DNA of 64,000 nucleotides from Adenophora triphylla var. japonica (lineage: Eukaryota > Streptophyta > Magnoliopsida > Asterales > Campanulaceae): the NCBI GenBank assembly GCA_022495995.1, contig JAFEMH010000163.1, positions 806,001 to 870,000 of the forward strand, written 5' to 3'. Each line of letters opens with the position of its first letter. The first letter of the stretch is position 1. The position numbers and the translations under genes are program-made. This document shows positions 47,858-59,728 of the stretch, in pieces. The notes beneath the pieces are model-generated. The model searched no databases and was not told the origin of the DNA. It saw only the letters and a list, made by a program, of their open reading frames with translations.

Positions 47858-48184
47858 TATCTTACTTTCTATCTCATACCTTATTTTTCATACTATAATA
47901 TGTATACTACTTAATATTTTTCCACTCGAAAATGGACAAATTGACATTGCACGAAAATTAAGAAAAATGTATAATAGAGTAAGTGCTGTGAGTATGAAAA
48001 ATGAGGTAAGAGGAAGAAAATGGGGTAGGAAAAAGTACGTAGATAGTTAATGCAAGTATGAAAAGTGAGTCACATAAATAAAAAAAAATATTAAAAAGTT
48101 TTATTTCTGGAGTGTGCATTTTTAAATGAACAACCAAAATAAAAGTTTGTGCATTTTCGAATGAGACAAAAAAATATACTTTTA

Positions 48185-48850
48185 CTTAGACCTGGCCAGG
48201 TTGAGTTGGGTTGGGTTGAAGCGGGTAACGGGTTGGAACAAGTAATACCTGTTACAACCCATTTAACATACGGGTCAAATGAGGCGGGTGGACTCGAATA
48301 ACCCGATAAGCTCAACTTTTTTTTTTGAATTACTCGGCTAGAAAAAATAATTTTCAAAAATAAATTAATTTTTTGACCCCATGGTGGGTGGGGTGGGGGT
48401 GGGGGTGGGGAGTTGTTAAAACTAAATTTAAAATGATTAAATTTTTTTTGACCCGAGGGGGGTTGTTAAAAATAAATCTAAAATGATTAAAAAACTTTAT
48501 GATTCGATCGGGGGGTAGGGGTTGTTAAAAATAAATCTAAAATGATTAATTTTTTTTTATCCAACGGGGGGTAGGGGGTAGGGTGGGGGCGGGGCTGGGC
48601 AGGAGGTTGTTAAAAATAAATCTAAAATGATTAATTTTGTGTCCCAAATAAAGGTGTATTTTTATTAGAGCCTAGGGCTCCGTTTGTTTCGACGTAAAAT
48701 ATTTTTCGGAAAACGTTTTTCAAAAAATGTTTTCCTGTAAAATATTTTTCTATAAAAGAAGATGTTTTTCAGAAAATGTATTACATAGGAAGGGCGTAAA
48801 ATGATTTCGGCTGTTTGATAAGAAAAATGTTTTACTTAGAAAAATGTTTT
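48185..48850. repeat. G-rich minisatellite and MITE debris
   Basis: A unit of about 60 bp with GGGGTTGTTAAAAATAAATC and TAAAATGATTAA occurs four times between about 48380 and 48640, each preceded by a long G-rich tract (for example GGGTGGGGGTGGGGGTGGGG near 48392). Before it, 48190-48310 is rich in GGGTTGGGTT and ACCCG words. After it, GGCTCCGTTTGTTTCGACG (48666) looks like one end of another MITE. No gene. Confidence 0.6.
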
Positions 48851-48852
48851 AC

Positions 48853-48876
48853 TATTACTATTACTATTACTATTAC

Positions 48877-48905
<29 letters not shown>
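48853..48905. repeat. Trinucleotide microsatellite (TTA type)
   Basis: Runs of ACTATT change into ATTATT repeats without interruption. Confidence 0.9.
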
Positions 48906-48907
<2 letters not shown>

Positions 48908-49162
48908 AGAAAAGCTTATCGAGAATAGACATAGGGATTTGACTCATTTAGTCCTGATGTAGGTTGTGATGTGATCACACCAAGACCTGCATCATTTTTC
49001 TGCATTTCTGTCTGTTGTTTCTGTTCAGCTGTGTTTTGGGAATGCATTTTAAGCTAAAGATGACATTTTTAATGAAAATGATGACATTTTTATATAAAAA
49101 TATGACATTTTATATGCAAATAATTAAACTATTTTAAAGAATTTCACGTAAACAATTTTATA

Positions 49163-49973
49163 CTCCTTCCGTCCCAATAAGTGCTTCACCCTCAACTCTT
49201 CCAAGTTAAGAAAATTGGCCAAACTACCATGCAACACCATTCAACCCCTAATTCAACAACTACTTTCACTTTACAACACCATTTTAACCTAGAATCATAA
49301 TATTGCATCCGCACCACCGCCTCCGTCACAGCCCAGCTCCGCCGCCGCCGTCTGCTATCACCGCATGCCGAATTCCGGTCAATTTTCGCCAGAATCCGGT
49401 CAATTTTCACCGGAATCCGATAATTTTGACCGGAATCCGGCAACCAATTGCCAAAATTCGATCGCCGAAGGTCGAAATCTGGTCGCCAGTCGAGTTTAGG
49501 CTCCGGGGAGTAGGCCTGCTGTTACGCCATTTGAAGCTCGAAGCATACAGCAGGATTCTACTTCCGTGGTGGTTCGGCAGGTTACATCATATGGTTTGCC
49601 ATGCATATCTCTGAAATTGTGATTGGGTTTGACCATGCTTCCTATAATCTCCTAGATGAAACATTTTCACTGTTATTGTTATTATTGTTTAAAATATTTT
49701 TAAATCATGTTCACGTGATTTCAAAATTCGAATCCGCCATTAAATTAATTGATACAATGAATTATTTTTAATTTTTTTTTCTAGATTTAAATTGTAGGTT
49801 TAAGCTATCTTTTTTCAGTATTTTCCTGGATTAATTAATTAGTAGTGAATCTGGGTTTTCTACTCATAATATATATATATATATAGTTTAGTTTAGGCAA
49901 GGTGTATCAATATTTTATAAAAATGTCACCGCTCCAATTCAGCCCGATTTAAAAATACGTTAGAAAATATATA
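49163..49973. other. Gene-free stretch with half a MITE and a GC-rich insert
   Basis: A lone Stowaway-like left end (CTCCTTCCGTCCC) is at 49163. From 49310 to 49510 the sequence is GC-rich, with three or four copies of a unit of about 21 bp built on AATCCGGTCAATTTT. No recognisable protein. Confidence 0.45.
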
Positions 49974-50258
49974 CTCCCTCCGTCCCAGAAAATGCTTCAC
50001 CTTTTACTCAAAATGGCATCCCGTTTAAAGCTTCACCTTTTTCTAAAATGAAAAAGTTTTATTAATATTCTATGATACCCACTAACTATTTCCTCCACTC
50101 ATTCTCTCTCCTAATTCACTATTTCACTCACAACACTTTTTAAATTTACTATTTCCTCCACTAATTCTCTCTTCTATTTTCAAATTACACTCACAATAAA
50201 AAAAATCTTAAAAAACGTGCAAAAATATCATGACTCAATTGAAGTGGGACGGGGGGAG
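49974..50258. mobile_element. Stowaway MITE
   Basis: 285 bp with CTCCCTCCGTCCC and GGGACGGGGGGAG ends and TA on both sides (49972-49973, 50259-50260). Confidence 0.85.
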
Positions 50259-50953
50259 TACATGACTTTTTCCCAACTAGACTACTTCTTGAGCTAGTCC
50301 ACTACTCCCAAACCATGGCATATGGCTGGGCAAACAGGGAACCAGAGTACGGACTATAACAGACTCGGCTCGGTGCCATTATAAAAATGACTCTTGTAAT
50401 TCAAGTATAAGAGATGATGTAGTCTTATAATTCAATTACAAGAAATAAGAGGCGTATATGGGATTTCAAAATTTCGTATTCTAAATTTGAATTTAAATCT
50501 CGGCTACATAGCTTTAGCTTTAGGATTAGGGTCACAACAAGCCCTATTTTTATCTAATGCAATAACTACTACGGCAATCGGGTCCCAGAATCGCTCCACG
50601 CCTGCTCTCCAAAGTCACTTGGGACTGCCCAACACGTTGCTCATACCAGGCCACTGACCGGAAAGATGTATAGAGTTTATGATACCAGGAAGTTGGTTTC
50701 TTCCATTGATGGTTTTACTTTCTCTTTCTTTGTCTGGAGTTGGTTAGATCGTTCTTCCGTCTCATTTCCGTCCAAATTGTCGTTAAATCTGCCTGTATGG
50801 CACGCTGACATCATAAAATGCTGATATGGCTTTTGACTCTCGCGCCGCTGCCATAGACGTGCGACATAAAGCGTGACGGTACGTGCATAATCACTTTTAA
50901 GCCTTTGCGGTGGAGTTAAAAACTCACATAATTTAAGTCATTAATGAACTCGC
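50259..50953. other. Gene-free DNA before copia element 3
   Basis: No reading frame or terminus recognised. It lacks any match to the rest of the LTR of copia element 3, so that LTR is truncated at this junction. Confidence 0.45.
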
Positions 50954-53900
50954 TATTGGTGAAAGAGGTTCCAACTTAATTTGGTTACCTACTGACTTTT
51001 CATTATATATAGAAGTAATATTAATAATATCTCCTAAACTAGGAAAGTTAAATATTACAAACAATCTATACTAATCATGTTCCTAAATTAGAGGATTAAT
51101 TACATGGGAAGTAAATATGTACAAGGTTTAGACTTCAATTGGGATCATGAGTCATGTGACTCACGGTGTATTGCTTTCACCCCCCCCCCCTCAAGCTAAG
51201 CATAGAGTGACGGAGCTGTAGCTTGTCGGACATAAGGAAGAACCCAGCTGAAGCAAATCCCGAACGTAATGTAAATCAATTTCATTATGCCGGGTACGAG
51301 CGTGAAAGACCGGGTTTTTCGACATGTGAAGTGCCGATATGTTGTCACAAAAGAGGCGAGGTGGATGAAGTAATACCCCTAATACACGGAAAAGGTAGGA
51401 GAACCATCGTAGTTCTGTCGCGGTGGATGCCAATGCTCTATACTCGGCCTCCGTACTAGACCGGGCCACAGTGTGTTGTTTCTTAGCGGTCCACACAACA
51501 AGATTGGGGCCAACAAAAACGCAACCTCCTGTAGTAGAGCGGCGATCGTCTGGAGATCCGACCCAATCTGCATCACAGAAGGCTAGAAGGGAGGTGTCGG
51601 ATGAGGAGCTAAAAGAGAGACCCAAAGTAGCCGTACCTTTAAGGAAATGAAAAATTCGTTTGACTACTTGAAGATGAGCGTACGTGGAGAGTGCATGAAC
51701 TAGCAGACCTGATTGACTGCAAATGATATATCCGGGCGAGTGGGAGTAGCATATTGAAGCCACCGACCATACTTCGGTAGAGAGACGCATCGGGCAATGG
51801 GTCTCCATCAGGGGCTGATAGGTGCGAGCCTGGAACAAGAGGAGTAGAAGCAGGTTTACACAATTCCATGTTGAACTTGTGAAGTAGGTCTGAGGTGTAC
51901 CGAGACTGTGCCAAGTGAAGGTGAGCTTTGGTAGGTGTGGCCTCAATGCCGAGGAAGAAACTAAGAGGTCCCAGCCGCCTGCTTTCAAAAGTAGAACACA
52001 ATGAATCAATCACCGATGCAACCGTAGCCGAGTCAGAGCCTGTGACGATTATATCGTCAAAATACACAAGAATAGCAACGATAGAACCATGGTGGTGACG
52101 AACAAAACGAGAAGAGTCCACCTGGCAATTAAAGAAATCGAGGGTGAGGAGGAAATCATGAAGCCGGTGAAACCAAGCTCGCGGTGATTGCTTTAGACCA
52201 TAAAGAGCACGATGAATTTGACAAACGTGGTGAGAACGAGTCAAGTCCACAAACTCGGGGGAGTTGGGCCATATAGATTTCCTCGGTGAGTATACCATTA
52301 AGAAATGCATTTCGCACATCGAGTTGCTCAATTTTCCAGTCTCTAGAGTGAGCAATTGACAGGATGGTACGGATGGTAGCCGGTTTGATGACGGGACTAA
52401 ATGTCTAATCATAATCTACCCCTTCTTGTTGAGCATAACCTTAGGCTACAAGGCGATCCTTGTAGCGTTCGATTGATCCATCAGCCTTACGTTTAATCTT
52501 GTATATCCATTTACTACCCACAACGTTGTGTTGTGACGGAAGAGGAACCAATTACCAAGTCCCATTTTTATGAAGATACTCAAGTTCTTCAATCATTGCC
52601 TTCTACCAGTGAACTAAGGGAGCCGCTTGTTTGAATGTACGAGGTTCAAAGTGAGAAGGGTCTGATTTTGTAGAGCTGAGAGCAAACGGGTGTTTAGGAC
52701 AAAAAATGCCAGCTTTAGCTCATGTAACCATGGGATGTATGCCAAGTGTGCTGACTGTCTGAACCACGGATGGGGAGTCCGGTTGGGAATCAAGGGCAGT
52801 AGGCGGAAATACCGTGGGCTGTGATGTGGAAGAGGAACTGCTGGAACGAGTGGTAGGCTGAATCAACTCATCCAGCCTAAGAGAAGCAGGCCAAGCTGGA
52901 GAGGCACAGTTCATCAAGAGGTAAATCTATGCCGTGGTGTTGAGGCTGGCCATCCACCTGGTGTGACCTCTGTGGTGCAGTTCCAGTAGGTTGTATAAAG
53001 GGACCAGAAATTACCTCATGAATGGTACTAGAGTTCAGGTCCATCTGAGGCAAGACTGGACTGGTAGGAGAGGTTTTGGAGTCCAATGCTCCTGCAAAGA
53101 CACCTCTGAAGCAGGTATAGCAGTAGCAAAAGTTTTGGAAGCATAATAAAAGTGACTCTCATCAAATAGAACATGCCGTGATATGTAAATTCTCCCAGTT
53201 AAGGGATTATAACACCGGTATCCTTTTCACATTAGATCATAGCCCAGAAAACAGAAGGAGTAGATTTGAGCATAAGCTTGTTCTTATTGTAGGGCATAAG
53301 ATTTGGGAAGCAAGTACAACCAAAGTTTTTGAGGAATTTATAATCGGGTAACCGCTGCCATAATTTCTCATATGGAGAAATATGTTTAAGTTGACACATT
53401 GGCAAACGATTGATGAGAAACACCGTCGTAGAGAAAGCTTCCAACCAAAAAGACTTAGGAACGTAAGATTGTGCAAGTAAACAAAGACCCATATTATTTA
53501 TATGTCTATGTTTTCATTCAACAACACCATTTTGCTGCGGCGTATATGGGCATGAAGAACGGTGACAAATACCATGTTTAATTAAGTAAGAAGCAAACTG
53601 ACGATTGATAAATTCCCCTCCCCCATCCGTTTGGATATTTTTGATGGTATGAATAGCAGAGATTTTTCGGGATAACTGGTTTTCAATGAGTGTTTTAAAT
53701 TCAGTAAAAACAGTAAACACGCCTGATTTGTGAAATAAGGGAAGCATCCACACATAATGGGGAAAATCATCCACAATTGATAAATAAAATTTAAATCCAG
53801 AGACAGAAGGGACCGGGGAAGGACCCAAATCATCTAAATGAAGTAAATCCAAGGGTTTAGCAGAATTAAAGGAACGAAGTTGAAATGGAAGATTACATGA

Positions 53901-55219
53901 CTTGCCTAGCGGGCAAACATGACACATCTCCCTACACTTGACAGGGCCGCTAACCGGAATCCTGACTTTATTGACTAAACATTCAAAGACTTGAAAAGAG
54001 GGATGACCTAAACGGGCATGCCACGTAGAAGACGAAGCACGCTCCCCAATTAATGCGAAGGAATTGATGCGTGAATTTGGGACAAAAGACAATGTGTAGA
54101 GATCTCCCCTATTAATGCCAGAAAGAATAATCCTCTTGGTAGGATTGTCCTTCACACAAAATCCAAAAGCCGTTAGTTCAAAAAAACAGTGATTATCAAG
54201 GCCAAATTTGCAAATAGAAAGCAGAGAACGACTAATTTTTGGAACATGAAGGACAATATTCTTGGAGAAAGTATGATTATTAGCAGAGAAATTGGTGGAT
54301 CTAACATGAGCAATGGGAATGGAAGTACCATTAGCTACAATAATAGAATCATTACCTGAATATGGAGAAAACTGTTGAAGGACATCCGGATTGGATGTCA
54401 TATGATTAGTCGCTCCGGAATCAAGAACGAATGAGACATGAGCCATGGGTGAAGAACCATTGTAAGGAGAGCTACCACCTAGATAATATTGAGCTGCATA
54501 TGCGAAATTTTGCCTTTGATTTTCTTACATATTTGACAATGTGGGATGTTTGGATCTTGGCTGAGAAAGGGATTGGAGGGGGCATAGGGAACCAGGCCAT
54601 TCGGGTGAGGGGGCTGAAAGGGCCGAGGATTGGAGGTTGGCTGGAATTGTTGAAAATGCCTCGGCCTTGGTGTTTTCCCTTGTTACGATTTTGGTTGCGA
54701 TACCCACTACCCCGATTATGATTGTATGCAACAAAGAATCCCCCTGGGTTAAAAGAACCATTAGGCCAAAACCCTCCCTGTGAACCATGTGGAGATGCGG
54801 CTGGGGGATTAGGAGAAGTGGTCGAATGGGTGGGGTTTACAGGAGTTTTAGCATCAGTGAGAGCGCTTAAATTGGTATGGGTTTGGGGTGTTGGGAGAAA
54901 GAGTACTGGGAAGAGGGACTTTATCGGATACGACATGGGTAAGAGAATGTATTTCTAACATAGAGAGGAAAAGAGAACTCCAGTTTTGATAATTCTCATT
55001 GGATAGTCTGCAGTGACCTATGTACGATTGTACATTAAAGAGAGTAGGAAGGCCGTGTTTGTTATTTGAGAGGTTACCTTGCCCTGAACTGTTGGTAGCC
55101 ATGGTGTCGGAGGAATTTGCTGATTCGTCACCCAAGGCTTCTAGAAAGCTCTGATACCATGAACGAATAAACACTTGCAAAGAATAAAAGATACATACAC
55201 ACGCCAAAGAAGACGAAAC

Positions 55220-55266
<47 letters not shown>

Positions 55267-55513
55267 GAAGAAGAGGGGAACACACGGTATTGGCGAAAGA
55301 GGTTCCAACTTAATTTGGTTACCTACTGACTTTTCATTATATATAGAAGTAATATTAACAATATCCCCTAAACTAGGAAAGGTAAATATTACAAACAATC
55401 TATACTAATCATGTTCCTAAATTAGAGGACTAATTACATGGGAAGTAAATTTGTACAAGGTTTAGACTTCTATTGGGATCACGAGTCATGTGACTCACAA
55501 TGTATTGCTTTCA
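50954..55513 (-). mobile_element. Decayed Ty1/copia element, minus strand, with a truncated 3' LTR
   Basis: On the minus strand the 5' LTR spans 55513 to about 55160 and is followed by the primer site TGGTATCAGAGC (complement at 55148-55159). The 3' LTR spans 51179 to 50954 and is preceded by a polypurine run (GAGGGGGGGGGG). Only about 226 bp of the 3' LTR is left; the part homologous to 55160-55287 is missing. No target duplication can be found, as expected after truncation. The 5' LTR contains a GA microsatellite (55221-55262). Confidence 0.85.
51191..55101 (-). pseudogene. Remnant gag-pol of copia element 3
   Basis: From right to left: gag start near 55101 (MATNSSGQGNLSNN), a deletion in mid gag, Gly/Asn/Arg-rich gag end (near 54700), protease VLDSGATNHMTSN (54420), pre-integrase WHARLGHPSFQV (54020), integrase start and PYTPQQNGVVE (53520), a gap with stops (53230-52420), reverse transcriptase with [14 protein letters not shown] (52190) and YFDDIIVTG (52050), and RNase H with KKQHTVARSSTEAEYRALA (51440), ending near 51191. 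Several frameshifts and stops separate these blocks. Confidence 0.85.
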
Positions 55514-56247
55514 AATAAGTCAAGTGTAACGTCCAAAATGACAAATTCTCCTAAGTCAAAGGGGACATAAGGGAGTAATAATTATGACGGAGATATTAAT
55601 TGCTACCTCTAAAATATTTGTGATACCCACTTTATAATAATAACACATCTATTTAATTTTTGTTATGTATTAAATTCAAACAAATATGATATCAAAAGTT
55701 ATTCAAGACGATAAACAATCGTCTAAAAGCTATCTTATTTTAGTAAGTTGAATTTCTTTTTCCTTTTTCTTTTTACTTTTCAAGTATAATTTCCCTTATT
55801 CTCTTCATCAAGGTTTGAATGCAATTTTTGTCCAAAAATACCAATTAATAAATGAACATAATATCTTATTTTTGACAAGAATTATATTTTTCAATAAATT
55901 GGATTTGATCTCTCGCCTTGCTAGCTAAGACATCGTAAAAAAAAAAAATCACCCATTCTCTAAAAAATCCAAAATGAAAATCAATTTCCAAAAAAAAATT
56001 GTGCTTAAATATTTTTATGAATTTTCTTTTAAAATTATTTTTTTAACAATTTCTTTGTCCCTAAATATTTATATTGGTCATAAGAGCATCTCGACTTGAT
56101 GCTCTTATGACCAAACTGTTTCTCCAAATAGAACAATAGTCAAACAAGTATTCTCTAAGTTCTTAGATAATTTTTTTAAAAAATATATAAATTATCATCA
56201 AATTATTGCCATTTAGAAATATAAATTAAAATATCCATATATAATGC
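55514..56247. other. Gene-free AT-rich DNA
   Basis: No coding frame or repeat boundary. A near-palindrome GAGCATC..GATGCTC at about 56084-56106 is the only structure noticed. Confidence 0.45.
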
Positions 56248-56321
56248 CAAAAACTTATAAAAAACGCATTTTTTGTTAACTTAACAAAAAACGTGTTTTA
56301 CCGTTAACACAACACAAACAC

Positions 56322-56357
<36 letters not shown>

Positions 56358-56582
56358 ACCCGTAGCCTCTCTCTCTCTAAACGCAATTCAGAGATCGTCT
56401 TCTCCAATTTCAATCGCCATCACCGGCGACGTCTCCCCTATCCAAAACCCATTCAACGGCGACCTCCCCCACCGTCTTCTCCGGCTACCATCAACAAAGG
56501 GTTTTTATCTAGTGTTTGCTTTTCCCTCTTCTGACTTCTCACAGGTGCACGACGCCTGTTTTCGCTGGCACGAGCCTGGCCT

Positions 56583-56752
56583 GTGTTACGGTTTGTTTGA
56601 GGCACATGACTACGATGAGATTGCCGGCAACACGCAGGCTCTTCTAACTCCATAGCCGATCTCAATAGGTTCGGAAAGGTTGTAAAGCTCGCCGCCTTTA
56701 ACCCCTTTGATTCCGCTCTTGATGCCTCAATCAATGCAATGTCTTGTTCAAG
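56583..56752 (+). pseudogene. NOP56: Captured NOP56 N-terminal fragment
   Basis: NOP56 is a core protein of box C/D snoRNP particles. Two blocks match the plant NOP56 N-terminus: YGLFEAHDYDEIAGNTQA (about 56587-56640) and, after a small frame change, SIADLNRFGKVVKLAAF followed by NPFDSALDA (56646-56730). The piece ends in a good splice donor (AG, GTATGG at 56753), so genomic exon DNA was captured. A frame change and the lack of any following exon make it non-functional. Confidence 0.6.
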
Positions 56753-56914
56753 GTATGGATTTGTGGGTCGTCTGGCTGAGGAATCGGGTTGATGAAGGTT
56801 GCAACGGTGAGGGTAATAAATTGGATGCCGGTGCTCGGTTTTTGAATGCCAGCTTCTCTAGTTTTGAAATGCCGCTTATAAGTATTTGAGTACCGGTTTG
56901 AGAATTTGATGCAT

Positions 56915-58100
56915 TGGTGGACCGGGTAATTAGATGTCAAACAGTATGTGTTTTGGAGTGCCGATTCATGTATTTTGGAGTGCCGCTAGTGTATAATAGA
57001 GTGCCGTAAGTGTGTAATCGAGTGTCAATGTATTTTTGAATGCCAGCTTCTTGTAATTTTGAATGCCATCCATGTATTTTTGAATGCCAGCTCATGTTTT
57101 TTGAATATCAAGAAAATAATTATCAGTATTTTTGAGTGCCAGTATATGCATTTTTGAGTGCCAGTAAATGTGTTTTCAAATGTCAGTCTATGTATATAAA
57201 AGTGCCCGTGTGAAGAGTGTCAGTTCATGTATATAAAAGTGTCCGTGTAAAAAGTGTCAGTTTCATGTTTATAAAATGCCAGTATGAAATCACTGGTCAT
57301 TTGTAATATTAACACTGGCATTTATCATGTTGCCAGTAATTACAAAAATGCCACCGTTTATTTTGAACATGGTTGCCAGTAATTACAAAATTGCCACCGT
57401 TTATTTTGAACGTCTTTTGGAAAACACGTTTTTCCTTAGCTTAAGAAAAAACTAGTTTTTTATAAGACCAACTCTTTCACGAGTTGTTCTTATAAAAAAC
57501 GCGTTTTTCCTGGCACTTAGAAAAAACGTGTTTTGTGTTTCCCCGTTTGTGCCAGTTAAACAAAGTGCCAGTGTGACAAAGTGTCAGTGCATGTGTAACA
57601 AAATGCCAGTGAAAAAAGTGTCAGTACCAGTTTAACAAAGTGCCAGTGTAAATTGGCACTGGCACTTTGTTAAACTGGCACTGGCGCTTTTTACACGGGC
57701 ACTTTTATATACACTCTTCACACTGGCACTTTGTTACACTAACACTGGCACTTTGTTACACTAACATTTTTGCTGGCTCTCAAAAACACAAGCACTGGCA
57801 TTCAAAAACACATGCACTGGCATTCAAAAACACATGCATTGGCACTCAAAAACACATACACTGGCACTCAAAAACACTGGTAATCATTTTTGCTGGCTCT
57901 CAAAAACACAAGCACTGGCATTCAAAAACACATGGACTGGCATTTGAAAACACATACACTGGCACTCAAAAACACATACACCGGCACTCAAATTCCCATC
58001 TCGATTTGTTACGCACGACGAGTTGTACCGGCATTCCAAAACTATTGCACCGGCACTCGAATTAAAATGCACCGGCACTCCGAATCCCCCACTGGCAAAG
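56915..58100. repeat. GTGCCAGT minisatellite whose polarity flips
   Basis: From about 56915 to 57650 the plus strand repeats AGTGCCAGT- or GAGTGCC-containing units spaced some 20-40 bp apart. From about 57655 to 58100 it repeats ACTGGCACT, often within CACTGGCACTCAAAAACACA. The switch point (57637-57670) is itself a palindrome. The array therefore can fold back on itself. Confidence 0.85.
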
Positions 58101-58123
58101 AAATTCCCAAACCGGTACTCAAA

Positions 58124-58318
58124 TTAATATCTATTTGATTGGGGGTAGAGAGAGAATTGTGAAGAAATGGAGCAAATTGACATCGAAAACGATGGTGTGG
58201 CGTTGGATGTTGGGGGGAAGGAGATGGAGCGGAATGGATCTTCGTCACCGAAGACCGAAATCTCGTCTAATAAGTTGTGATCGAACAGCCAATTTGAATT
58301 CTCCTCTGAAATATCCAT
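58124..58318 (-). other. Possible captured 5' coding end of a transcription factor gene
   Basis: A minus-strand frame starts MDISEENSNWLFDHNLLDEI. That resembles, by memory only, the N-termini of ILR3-like bHLH proteins (NWLFDYG type). It is preceded on that strand by leader-like CT-rich DNA, as is the NOP56 piece in the other arm. No bHLH domain is present. I treat this as a hint, not an identification. Confidence 0.25.
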
Positions 58319-58672
58319 TTCAATCCCGGACGGAGACGTGGCTGGGACCCCGACGGGACAATGATCGGAGATAACGAAGTGTGCCGCAGTAGTTTTGCAG
58401 GGATTAATTGGAACAGGGAATAGTGATGGGTGATTGTAATTGGAGGTAGGAAAATAGAGGAAGGTGAGGGAGATTGAAGGGGAGGGTCGCCGGCGAATGG
58501 CACTTTGAGAGGGAGAATCAGTGAAGAAGACGATTTAGGGAGAGAAAATGGTTGTTTGCGTCTAGAGAGAGAGTAGTGAGAAAGAGACTGCGAGTAGAGA
58601 GAGAAACGTGTTCTAAAAACACAAACACGTTTTTTTTAAGCTCACAAAAAACGCGTTTTTTACAAGTTTTTG

Positions 58673-59216
58673 ACAAATTTCACTAGATTTATTATATTTT
58701 TTTAAAATCTGGTCAAAGTTCAATTCAGGAAACAATAATTAAAAATTAAATGGGAGTATCTTTAAGGATATATGTTAGAAGTATTTTATTATCAAATTTG
58801 TAATTAAAATTTGATAATAGGTGAAATTATAGTTGTTAAATAAAATATTTAAGTATTTAAATTTGTTTCATGTTGCCGGACGTCATAGCATTGACTAAAG
58901 TAGATAAGCTTGCTTCTTAAGTTTGACTTTTTTTTATAGAAAATCTATAAGTATTAGGAAAAAGACAATTATATAGTTTGACTTGTTTTATTGAAAATCT
59001 CTTAATATTAGGAAAAAGATCGATTTGGGGTCAATAAAGGTCGGGATGTGAATCTTGAATTAACTGAAAAAGGACAATGTGTTGACTCAGTAAAATATCG
59101 AAAGTACCTTTAATAAACCCTTCCTTAATGTAATCCATCAAGATCGAAAGATAATATTTTGATTGAAAGAGAAAGAAAAAAAAAAGTCCAACAATCCTTT
59201 TATATATATATATATA
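58673..59216. other. Gene-free AT-rich DNA
   Basis: Includes two similar TTTGACTT...GAAAATCT...TATTAGGAAAAAGA stretches (about 58922 and 58978). Nothing coding. Confidence 0.45.
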
Positions 59217-59475
<259 letters not shown>

Positions 59476-59728
59476 CAGGGCAACAATCCTTATAAAAAGC
59501 TTCATCTTCCTCTACTTACCTACATACATAAGGATATATCTTCTAAATTACTTACATTTGTATATTTCAAGAAAGGTATGAACGATTAATATTTTTGAAT
59601 ATGATTTTTATTAAAATTGTTATGTCTTTGGTTTGTGATTATTTATTATTATTATTAAATATATGCAGGATTTTTTAATCAATTTGGATTTAATAGAAAA
59701 TATTTCAAAGATTTGGAAATTAGTACGG

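Larger units (their letters stand above)
56248..58672. mobile_element. Foldback DNA element with captured gene pieces and a minisatellite
   Basis: The left end CAAAAACTTATAAAAAACGC and the complement of the right end (CAAAAACTTGTAAAAAACGC) agree at 19 of 20 bases. Weaker inverted similarity continues for some 200 bp, including CT-rich leaders and CGCCGGCGAC words on both arms. No matching target duplication was seen, so the superfamily is uncertain; Mutator-like is my best guess. The element holds a NOP56 piece in the left arm, a possible second gene piece in the right arm, and an array in the middle. No transposase. Confidence 0.6.

Noticed and set aside
51223..51650. Plus-strand frames over copia element 3 RNase H
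   Set aside because: Shadows of the minus-strand pol remnant.
56915..58100. CRISPR-like array of GTGCCAGT repeats with spacers
   Set aside because: Plant nuclear context, irregular spacing, degenerate units and a polarity flip. It is a minisatellite.
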